Source: Sulfurimonas sp.
GTDB taxonomy: Bacteria; Campylobacterota; Campylobacteria; Campylobacterales; Sulfurimonadaceae
Length of the DNA stretch: 12,305 nt
Direction: 5' to 3'
NCBI GenBank assembly: GCA_027056465.1
Contig: JALUKS010000069.1
Location: 1-12,305, forward strand
Shown here in pieces: positions 6,813-12,305 of this stretch. The notes beneath the pieces were generated by a model. The model saw only the letters and a list, made by a program, of their open reading frames with translations. It was not told the DNA's origin and did no database searches. The translations under genes were made by a program, and so were the position numbers. The first letter of the stretch is position 1, and the number at the start of each line of letters is the position of its first letter.

Positions 6813-6869
6813 GCAAAAAATTCTTGAGCTGAGATAAATCGCTCTAATTAGTTTCAAAGCCAATAAGAG

Positions 6870-6875
6870 TACAAT
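6870..6875 (+). promoter_or_regulatory. TACAAT -10 box adjacent to the methyltransferase ATG
   Basis: TACAAT ends 5 nt before the ATG at 6881, placing the expected transcription start on or next to the start codon. Only a poor ribosome-site candidate (aagag, about 6865–6869) exists, and it would lie upstream of the transcript start. This again suggests a leaderless or nearly leaderless mRNA. Confidence 0.45.
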
Positions 6876-6880
6876 ACTCT

Positions 6881-7468
6881 ATGCCAAAAATAGATAATGA
6901 AAAATTTTACTCCTCTGCTATAAAAATGTATGGAGAGAGCGCTCGAGGTGTTAACTGGGCAAGTGTAGAAAATCAGAGAGTACGTTTCAAAGAGATACTC
7001 AAAATCTTGCCAACAGAGTTAAGCAGTTATACCCTAGGGGATGCTGGATGTGGCTTTGCTGACTTCTATAGATACCTAGAGAAGAAGAAATCTCTACCTA
7101 AAGAGTATTTAGGTTTAGATATACATGATGATATGTGTGCAATTGCAGCAAAAAACAGCGGACAAGAAATACTAAACAAGGATATATGTAAAGAGTCTCT
7201 TCCTGTAAAAGATTATTACATCTGTAGTGGAGCACTTAATGTCCTAACATCCTTTGAGGCACAACTTTTTATACGAAACTGTTACAACTCTTCAAAAATT
7301 GCTTTTCTTTTTAATGTTCTCTATACAGAAGAGAGCAAAGAGAGTGAAACATATAATTATATGTCAAAAGAAGAGATACAGATAATAGCAAAAGAGCTAC
7401 ATGTTTCAAATATTAAGTATAGTGATGGATATTTGGAAAATGATATTACAATTGCTTTTTATAGGTAG
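6881..7468 (+). CDS. Class I SAM-dependent methyltransferase, substrate unknown
   Basis: A 195-aa protein with a Rossmann-type methyltransferase core. Motif I is LGDAGCGFADF (52–62), the acidic ribose-binding residue is D80 at the end of the next strand (EYLGLDI), and the ICSGALNVL segment (114–122) fits motif IV. Strand-like AFLFNVLY (141–148) and a C-terminal ITIAFYR complete the fold. The N-terminal FYSSAIKMYGESARGVNW resembles bacterial methyltransferases whose target is unassigned. There is no membrane segment or signal peptide. Nothing in the neighbourhood names the substrate. The gene is preceded by a -10 box only 5 nt from the ATG, and the 3' side runs into the palindromic gap at 7469–7634. 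Confidence 0.82.
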   Translation: MPKIDNEKFYSSAIKMYGESARGVNWASVENQRVRFKEILKILPTELSSYTLGDAGCGFADFYRYLEKKKSLPKEYLGLDIHDDMCAIAAKNSGQEILNKDICKESLPVKDYYICSGALNVLTSFEAQLFIRNCYNSSKIAFLFNVLYTEESKESETYNYMSKEEIQIIAKELHVSNIKYSDGYLENDITIAFYR

Positions 7469-7517
7469 TATTTCAAATATAAGGTATCTCTAAAAACCCT
7501 AGTATCGCTTAGCAACT

Positions 7518-7603
7518 CATAGGAGTTTACAATCAAGGCGACCTTTTGCAGACCTAAGCATAGCTAAGTCAAAAAAGGACAACGAAGAGTGTAAGCTCCT
7601 ATG
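7518..7603. repeat. 86-bp imperfect palindrome in the intergenic gap
   Basis: The outer arms CATAGGAGTTTAC (7518–7530) and GTAAGCTCCTATG (7591–7603) are inverted copies matching at 12 of 13 positions. The inner arms continue the complementarity imperfectly: accttttgca (7541–7550) faces aaaaaaggac (7571–7580), and gacctaagc (7551–7559) faces gctaagtc (7563–7570) around a short loop near 7560–7562. As RNA this would form a long irregular hairpin. It does not end in a T-run, so it is not a classical terminator. It may be a dispersed palindromic element or the core of a small mobile element; copy number cannot be judged from this window. The 49 bases before it (7469–7517) hold no gene. Confidence 0.65.
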
Positions 7604-7607
7604 TAGA

Positions 7608-7630
7608 TATAATAACATAAATATGAGGAA
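7608..7630 (+). promoter_or_regulatory. Promoter -10 box and Shine-Dalgarno of the lipoprotein gene
   Basis: TATAAT at 7608–7613 begins 4 nt after the right arm of the palindrome, so the palindrome occupies the -35 region. GAGGAA at 7625–7630 lies 4 nt before the ATG at 7635 and decides this start over the ATG at 7623. Confidence 0.6.
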
Positions 7631-7634
7631 TAAA

Positions 7635-8618
7635 ATGAAAAGAATATACACATTAATTATGCTTGCATCTATCACTATATCCCTAGTTTCTTGTAGTAGT
7701 TCTCAAATAAAAGTGGCTACATCTACAAAATCTAAAAAAATAGAAGATATTCAAGTTTTCACTTCTACCAATCCTAAAGAGGAAATAACAACAAAATCAA
7801 TTGAAGCTGCTTTTGAAGCCAACAAGTTAAGTGTTCCAGATAACAACGATATGAATAAACCTTTTAGGACAAGATTTGGAAAAATACACTACAAAATATA
7901 TAATCTTGCCATATATCTTAACAAGGATTTAACACTCAAACTTATAAAAAAGTACCCTAAATTTGGGGCATTGACACCACTTACAATGTCTATTTGGGAA
8001 GACAAAGATGGTTCTATGAATATTTCTACATTAAGTATTAATGGTATGGCTAGAGCAATTGGTATCCCAGTATCCGATCCAGATTTAATAGCTTATGGAG
8101 AGTTAATCCATAAAGCACTTAAAGCAGCTATGCCAAATGGAGTATTTAAAGTACTCAACTATACTGTGCCGTTTCCAAATAAGAGATTAGCAACTGATTT
8201 TACAATGGAGGTAAACTATGATGGAGTATCTCCCTCAGACTTTATTGATGATTTTGAAGCAGAATTTGAAGCTGAAATAGAGCCTCTAGGTTTCTTACTT
8301 CCTAATTATATAAATGTACAAGAAGAGATTTTTGATAATCAAGATTATAGTGGCGTTTATGACTTCTATCATACTTACTCTATCTGTAAATTTGATGTCA
8401 TATATACAGTATCTAAAAAACACCCAGAAGCTGGTGCTTGGGCTCCATGCTCTTTCTTTATATACAAAAAAACAAATGAGAGTAAGATGCATATGGGATT
8501 CTTATCAGTTGAGAACTGGATTACTACAATAGGCATGACAAAAGATGAAGAGGGAACAAAAAAACTTCGTGAAGCACAAGGCTATATTGAAAAGATTATA
8601 AATAAGATGAGTAAATAA
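7635..8618 (+). CDS. Lipoprotein with two DUF302-like domains
   Basis: A predicted exported lipoprotein of 327 aa. The N-terminus MKRIYTLIMLASITISLVSC has a short basic start, a hydrophobic core and a lipobox LVSC with lipidated C20. The first DUF302-like domain spans about 78–165 (LIKKYPKFGALTPLTMSIWE, then DKDG). A second, more diverged copy covers about 240–325 (VSKKHPEAGAWAPCSFFIYK). The two copies align over about 70 residues, so the gene looks like an internal duplication. DUF302 proteins have no settled function. I start at 7635 because GAGGAA (7625–7630) is well placed; the ATG at 7623 would put MRNK ahead of the signal peptide and overlap the ribosome site. A TATAAT at 7608 suggests its own promoter. 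It ends 2 nt from the convergent aroC stop. Confidence 0.75.
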   Translation: MKRIYTLIMLASITISLVSCSSSQIKVATSTKSKKIEDIQVFTSTNPKEEITTKSIEAAFEANKLSVPDNNDMNKPFRTRFGKIHYKIYNLAIYLNKDLTLKLIKKYPKFGALTPLTMSIWEDKDGSMNISTLSINGMARAIGIPVSDPDLIAYGELIHKALKAAMPNGVFKVLNYTVPFPNKRLATDFTMEVNYDGVSPSDFIDDFEAEFEAEIEPLGFLLPNYINVQEEIFDNQDYSGVYDFYHTYSICKFDVIYTVSKKHPEAGAWAPCSFFIYKKTNESKMHMGFLSVENWITTIGMTKDEEGTKKLREAQGYIEKIINKMSK

Positions 8619-8620
8619 AT

Positions 8621-9694
8621 TTAATTATAGTATTTTAACAAGCCTTTCATATTTGAACCCATATTTAAAAGTAACATATCTGCTATCACTAAAGCTGCCA
8701 TAGATTCGCAAACTACTGTACCTCTTATAGCTACACATGGATCGTGTCTTCCTTTAAGAGAGAAATCTACCTCTTCGTTCGTTGTTGTCACTGTATGCTG
8801 CGTTTTGAAAATAGAGGGAGTAGGCTTAAAATATACATTAAGAACGATATCATCCCCACTGCTTATACCACCTAAGATACCACCTGAATGGTTTGACTCA
8901 AAACCATCTGCACGGATAGCATCATTGTTTGTTGAACCCATCGCACGAGCACTTAAAACGCCATCACCTATCTCTACTGCTTTGACTGCGTTTATACCCA
9001 TAATCGCATCTGCTAAAACGCCATCAAGTTTGTAGTATAGAGGCTGACCCAGTCCTACGGGAACACCCGCAATCAGGACACGAGAAACACCACCTACAGA
9101 ATCATGTTCATTTTTAGCCTTAAGTATTGCCTCTTTTTGAGCCTCTTCAGCATTAGCATCTAGTGCATAGATAATACTACTTTTTGCAGCTTCATAATCA
9201 AACACTTCACTCGCAATCCCAGCAACTTCACTAATTCCACTCTTCACACTTATGCCCAACTCTTGAAGCATAAGCTTTGCGATAGCACCAGCAGCAACGC
9301 GGGCGGCAGTCTCTCTTGCAGAGCTACGTCCACCCCCACGATAATCTCTGATGCCATACTTGTGAAAGTAGGTAAAGTCTGCATGCCCTGGGCGAAATAC
9401 ATCCTTGATATTTGTATAATCTTTTGACTTCTGATTTGTATTGAAGATAATCATCGCTATTGGTGTGCCTGTACTTTTTCCCTCAAAAACACCGCTCAGT
9501 ATCTCTACCTTATCAGCCTCTTTTCGAGCAGTTTCAAACTCACTCTTACCAGGTTTGCGTCGGTCAAGTTCACTCTGGATAAATGCTTCATCTATATCTA
9601 GCCCAGCAGGAACACCATCAAGAAGTACACCGAGAGCTTTTCCATGAGACTCCCCAAAAGTACTAAAACGTAGCTTCATACCAAAACTATTCAC
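8621..9694 (-). CDS. aroC: Chorismate synthase
   Basis: AroC converts 5-enolpyruvylshikimate-3-phosphate to chorismate, the last shikimate-pathway step, using reduced FMN. The signatures are FGESHG (13–18, with H17), RPGHADFTYFHKYGIRDYRG (101–120) followed by GGRSSARETAARVAAG, and GRHDPC (315–320). The length of 357 aa fits the family. The start is a GTG at 9694: it has AAGGAG (plus-strand positions 9700–9705) 5 nt upstream and gives MNSFGMKLRFSTFGESHG, which parallels the Helicobacter protein. Starting at the internal ATG (residue 6) would cut into the conserved N-terminus. The GTGA overlap joins it to the rnc stop. The rnc–aroC order is typical of Campylobacterota. It is convergent with the DUF302 lipoprotein gene with only 2 nt between stops and no visible terminator. 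Confidence 0.97.
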   Translation of the reverse strand: MNSFGMKLRFSTFGESHGKALGVLLDGVPAGLDIDEAFIQSELDRRKPGKSEFETARKEADKVEILSGVFEGKSTGTPIAMIIFNTNQKSKDYTNIKDVFRPGHADFTYFHKYGIRDYRGGGRSSARETAARVAAGAIAKLMLQELGISVKSGISEVAGIASEVFDYEAAKSSIIYALDANAEEAQKEAILKAKNEHDSVGGVSRVLIAGVPVGLGQPLYYKLDGVLADAIMGINAVKAVEIGDGVLSARAMGSTNNDAIRADGFESNHSGGILGGISSGDDIVLNVYFKPTPSIFKTQHTVTTTNEEVDFSLKGRHDPCVAIRGTVVCESMAALVIADMLLLNMGSNMKGLLKYYN

Positions 9695-10374
9695 TTCTGC
9701 TCCTTTTTAAGCATTTTCACTGCCTCTTCTGCTGCTATCTGTTGTGCTATCTTTTTACTTTTTCCAACTGCACGAGCATACTCTTTGCCCTCTATAAAGA
9801 CACCCATTTCAAACTCTTTGAGATGATCTGGACCACTACTTGAGAGGACTTTATACTCAGGAGTAATCCCAAAACGAGCCTGTGTTAGCTCTTGAAGTGT
9901 TGTTTTAAAATCGCGAAAGAGTGAATCAAGTGAAATCTCATCATGGTTTGACTCTATCAAATCTATAGCTATTTTACTCACTACATCAAGACCAGCTTCA
10001 AGATAGATAGCTCCCATCACTGCTTCAAAGGCATTAGAGAGAAGTGATGACTTCTCTCGACCACCGTTATTTTCCTCTGCGTTTGAGAGCATGATATACT
10101 CACCTAAGTGCAATGCACGAGCAAGTTTATCAAAGCCCGTTTCATTTACAAGTGATGCCCTAATTTTTGAGAGTTTTCCCTCATCAGAGTTTCTAAACTT
10201 TATAAAAAGATACTCACCTACGATAAGGTCAAGCACTGCATCCCCTAGAAACTCTAAGCGCTCATTATCGTAGGGCTGTTTGTAACTCTTGTGTGTCAGC
10301 GCTTCAATAATAAGCGACTTCTCTGTAAACTCGTACCCAAGTCGTTCTTCTAATGTTGTTATACTTTTATTCAT
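9691..10374 (-). CDS. rnc: Ribonuclease III
   Basis: RNase III cleaves double-stranded RNA in rRNA maturation and mRNA turnover. The catalytic signature is NERLEFLGDAVLDLI (37–51) with E41 and D45. The second acidic pair position reads SNAFEAVMG, with E117 conserved and N114 where E. coli has Asp, a substitution that many RNase III proteins tolerate. A C-terminal dsRNA-binding domain covers about 155–225 (FKTTLQELTQ … KSKKIAQQIAAEEAVKML). The length of 227 aa is normal. A good Shine-Dalgarno AGAGGT precedes the ATG. It sits 20 nt downstream of the LapB-like gene and overlaps the aroC start by 4 nt. As I recall, Helicobacter has rnhA upstream of rnc; here the TPR gene takes that place. Confidence 0.97.
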   Translation of the reverse strand: MNKSITTLEERLGYEFTEKSLIIEALTHKSYKQPYDNERLEFLGDAVLDLIVGEYLFIKFRNSDEGKLSKIRASLVNETGFDKLARALHLGEYIMLSNAEENNGGREKSSLLSNAFEAVMGAIYLEAGLDVVSKIAIDLIESNHDEISLDSLFRDFKTTLQELTQARFGITPEYKVLSSSGPDHLKEFEMGVFIEGKEYARAVGKSKKIAQQIAAEEAVKMLKKEQK

Positions 10375-10394
10375 AAGACCTCTTTTTTCTATTT

Positions 10395-11441
10395 TTATTG
10401 AAAAGAGTTGTTCTCTTCACCAATATCTTTGTAATAATCCTTTGATAAACTCCACTCTACACGACTTGTATCAATTGAATGACACGATGCACAACGGTTA
10501 AATACAAAAGGATATGTTTTTTTACAGTTATCACATATATACTCAAAACTAAGTGTAGCGCTAGCTCTGTTTTGTAGTTTAATCAACAAATCCAACTCAA
10601 ACAGTGAACTACTCTTTGCAAGATTTACATCCCCACGAGCAGTAAATAGCTCCCGTAAATAGCCATTTTTTGAAATTATATCTAAATTCAAATCTTTTGC
10701 ATCTATTCGCCAAAGAATATCACCTAACAACTCACTCTTTGAACTATCAAAATGCTCCCAAGCAAGTGCAGGATTTACCCTAAAGAGATACTCAAAAATC
10801 ATATAAGTGAGTTGATGGTGTTTTTTATATGATGCGAGAAGTAGTTCTGATTTTTCTGCAGTCGAGTAGTTAGGCTCATGTAAAAGAGCCAATGCTTCAA
10901 GATAAGCTCTATCAAGTGTTACATCTTTGTTCAGCTCATCTAAAGGTTCCAAAACCTCTAAAGCCGAATTATAATCCCTCATATACTCATAGACCAGAAG
11001 AAGATACTCTAGTGCTTCTGGGGTACGAGGTCTAGTTTTAAGTATCTCTAAAAATATCTGTTTTGAACGCTCTAAAAAACCAGCCTTGAAATAAGTTGTT
11101 CCCAGCAAGTACATAATCTCTAACTTATTCTCATAACTACAGACTTTTAAGAGTTCATTGTAAATCTCTACACTTTTTTCATAGTCACCATTTTTATAGT
11201 AAGAAGTAGCCAAAAGCAACCACGACTTTTCGGAAAGTTCTCCTCCACTTATAAGTATATGTAGCTCTGACTCAGAAGGAAGTGTTGAGAACTGCTCAAG
11301 AAAATTTGTAAGGCATTTTGTATCTTCACTATAACGGTACTTGTTCCACCAGTAGGAGAAAAAAGCTATCATAAAGATGATTACGAAAAAGATTATGATA
11401 GAAAAAAGAGGATCTCTATACTCAATAAAAAAAGAGTTCAT
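10395..11441 (-). CDS. LapB-like membrane-anchored TPR protein with C-terminal zinc ribbon
   Basis: A 348-aa protein with an N-terminal membrane helix (about 11–31), a TPR-rich middle (about 70–170, for example SWLLLATSYYKNGDYEKSVE and IMYLLGTTYFKAGFLERSKQ), a further helical region, and a C-terminal rubredoxin-like zinc ribbon with C303-x2-C306 and C317-x2-C320 (ICDNC … CASC). This domain order and size match E. coli LapB (YciM), which with FtsH controls LpxC turnover and so lipopolysaccharide synthesis. A LapB role is an inference from architecture, since no lpx or ftsH gene is nearby. The start overlaps the upstream gene's stop by one base (TGATG), so translation is likely coupled. It is 20 nt upstream of rnc. 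Confidence 0.75.
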   Translation of the reverse strand: MNSFFIEYRDPLFSIIIFFVIIFMIAFFSYWWNKYRYSEDTKCLTNFLEQFSTLPSESELHILISGGELSEKSWLLLATSYYKNGDYEKSVEIYNELLKVCSYENKLEIMYLLGTTYFKAGFLERSKQIFLEILKTRPRTPEALEYLLLVYEYMRDYNSALEVLEPLDELNKDVTLDRAYLEALALLHEPNYSTAEKSELLLASYKKHHQLTYMIFEYLFRVNPALAWEHFDSSKSELLGDILWRIDAKDLNLDIISKNGYLRELFTARGDVNLAKSSSLFELDLLIKLQNRASATLSFEYICDNCKKTYPFVFNRCASCHSIDTSRVEWSLSKDYYKDIGEENNSFQ

Positions 11442-11908
11442 CAGTCGTAAACCACTACAGCATAGTCATCTTTGAGTCTATAAAATGTAGCCTCAGGTGT
11501 CAACTCTAAGTCTCTGAGTTTTCCTAATTGTATAAGAGAGTTTCTCCCTACTCGGATACCATTCTCACGAAAAAATTTTTTAATATTTACAAACTTTACA
11601 TCTTCGACAAACTTATACTCAAACTCTTTATGAAGTTTCATCTTATCACTTGAGAAAAGGTGCTCATTGACATGAAGCTGATCCGAGGCAAACTTGATGG
11701 GAAGATGACCAGAGAGATCAGTAAGTATCTCTTGGATATGGAGATGTTTTTGAGGAAGTGTATCTTTTTTTAAGAAGATATATTTGTTATTGAGTTTGAG
11801 ACTCTGAGTATCTCTCCAGTACTTATAGGCTGGATTAGAGACACCAAGTTTTGAGGAGATTTCTCTCCAGAGCCAAAAGGAGTTGAGTGTACTAGGCAAG
11901 TGTGACAT
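11441..11908 (-). CDS. Hypothetical protein, possibly DNA-binding
   Basis: I do not recognise this 155-aa protein. It is basic and soluble, with no signal peptide or membrane segment. The N-terminal part FWLWREISSKLGVSNPAYKY (11–30) resembles a helix-turn-helix: a helix, a short turn at GVSN and a second aromatic helix. A second similar-looking element is FFRENGIRVGRNSLIQLGKL (112–131). This suggests nucleic-acid binding but is only a visual impression. The gene has a good Shine-Dalgarno (aaaggag, about 9 nt upstream) and a TATAAT promoter, and it is first in the operon before the LapB-like gene, rnc and aroC. The one-base overlap with the next gene implies coupling. Confidence 0.68.
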   Translation of the reverse strand: MSHLPSTLNSFWLWREISSKLGVSNPAYKYWRDTQSLKLNNKYIFLKKDTLPQKHLHIQEILTDLSGHLPIKFASDQLHVNEHLFSSDKMKLHKEFEYKFVEDVKFVNIKKFFRENGIRVGRNSLIQLGKLRDLELTPEATFYRLKDDYAVVVYD

Positions 11909-11939
11909 AACTTCTAACTCCTTTAAAACTATTTAGTAA

Positions 11940-11945
11940 ATTATA
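11940..11945 (-). promoter_or_regulatory. Promoter -10 box of the hypothetical–lapB-like–rnc–aroC operon
   Basis: On the minus strand TATAAT occurs at 11940–11945, 31 nt upstream of the ATG at 11908, with the Shine-Dalgarno aaaggag between them. No consensus -35 is seen. The rest of the 11909–11996 gap is AT-rich and shows no convincing terminator hairpin for the upstream transporter gene. Confidence 0.5.
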
Positions 11946-11996
11946 TAATTTTATTGGAAAATATGCCCTTAAATCTCTTCTCTAAAAAGAAAAAAT

Positions 11997-12305
11997 CTAC
12001 AACATCCCAATAAGCGAAGCACTAAATATAAGCTGTAATGCGAAGAGAAGTGATGAGACTTTAAATGCTGTTCCTGCAGTTCTCATAATTGTTCCAAAAT
12101 GTATCATTAGTCCTATGGCACTCATAGCAATAAGCGTAATATAGTGGCTTGTAGTAGATATAAGAGTTTCTACCTCTTTTGGTAATAAACCTAATGATGC
12201 CACAACAGAAAAAGCAACAAACCAAATGATAAAAGAGGGAACACCAACTTTAGTTTTTTTCGACACATCCTCATCACTACCGATACTCTCTTTTTTAGCT
12301 ATATA
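11997..12305 (-). CDS. YeiH-family putative sulfate exporter, C-terminal fragment (5' end outside window)
   Basis: The frame is open to the window edge and codes for the last 102 residues of a membrane protein ending in TAG at 11997–11999. The GTG at 12266 is internal. Three hydrophobic segments are visible: SFIIWFVAFSVVASLGLL, YITLIAMSAIGLMIHFGTI and VSSLLFALQLIFSASLIGML. The LIAMSAIGLMIHF stretch and its spacing from the final helix match the C-terminus of YeiH/UPF0324 (PSE) transporters, which are annotated as putative sulfate exporters. A charged loop (KKESIGSDEDVSKKTK) precedes the first helix. The transported substrate is unproven. A sulfonate- or sulfate-handling role would suit a sulfur-oxidising host but is inference. 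Confidence 0.78.
   Translation of the reverse strand, partial: YIAKKESIGSDEDVSKKTKVGVPSFIIWFVAFSVVASLGLLPKEVETLISTTSHYITLIAMSAIGLMIHFGTIMRTAGTAFKVSSLLFALQLIFSASLIGML

Noticed and set aside
7623..7625. ATG at 7623 as the start of the DUF302 lipoprotein
   Set aside because: The Shine-Dalgarno GAGGAA lies after it and fits the ATG at 7635, which also gives a clean lipoprotein signal peptide.
11946..11996. Intrinsic terminator after the YeiH-like gene
   Set aside because: T-rich tracts are present, but the only stem is a weak 4-bp TTCT/AGAA pair without GC content.

Overview
The window looks like chromosomal DNA of a Campylobacterota bacterium (the former Epsilonproteobacteria), most like a sulfur-oxidising Sulfurimonas/Sulfurovum relative. 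The grounds are the AT-rich coding, tightly overlapping genes, the short BioB, the topA–bioB and rnc–aroC neighbourhoods, and proteins that read like those of this phylum. This was judged by eye without a database search, so the genus is an inference.

Region 1 (1–4842, + strand) is one closely packed gene string: the 3' part of topA (DNA topoisomerase I), an MNT nucleotidyltransferase and HEPN toxin pair (MntA/HepT type), a YfcE-like metallophosphoesterase, bioB, a CPA2-type cation/proton antiporter, and a short divergent AMMECR1-domain protein. Gene junctions are 3 nt, -8 nt, -4 nt, -4 nt, 9 nt and -4 nt, so co-transcription and translational coupling are likely. The MNT–HEPN pair is visibly more AT-rich than topA and looks like a toxin–antitoxin insertion in a housekeeping operon.

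Region 2 (4832–7468) alternates strands: a thioredoxin-reductase-like flavoprotein without a CxxC (-), an unknown coiled-coil protein (+), msrA (-) and a class I SAM methyltransferase (+). Two of the convergent pairs overlap at their 3' ends. The two + strand genes have a TATAAT-like box only 5–6 nt before the ATG, which suggests leaderless mRNAs.

Region 3 (7469–8618) holds an 86-bp imperfect palindrome in the largest gene-free gap, directly upstream of a promoter and a lipoprotein made of two DUF302-like repeats.

Region 4 (8621–11908, - strand) is an operon read right to left: an unknown 155-aa protein, a LapB-like membrane-anchored TPR protein with a C-terminal zinc ribbon, rnc (RNase III) and aroC (chorismate synthase, GTG start). 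The window ends inside the C-terminal part of a YeiH-family transporter (- strand). No gap exceeds 300 bases. I saw no tRNA, rRNA, CRISPR array or complete insertion sequence.

The points most worth following up are a BioB that lacks two of the four classical [2Fe-2S] ligands, the MNT–HEPN insertion, the palindromic element and the two putative leaderless genes.
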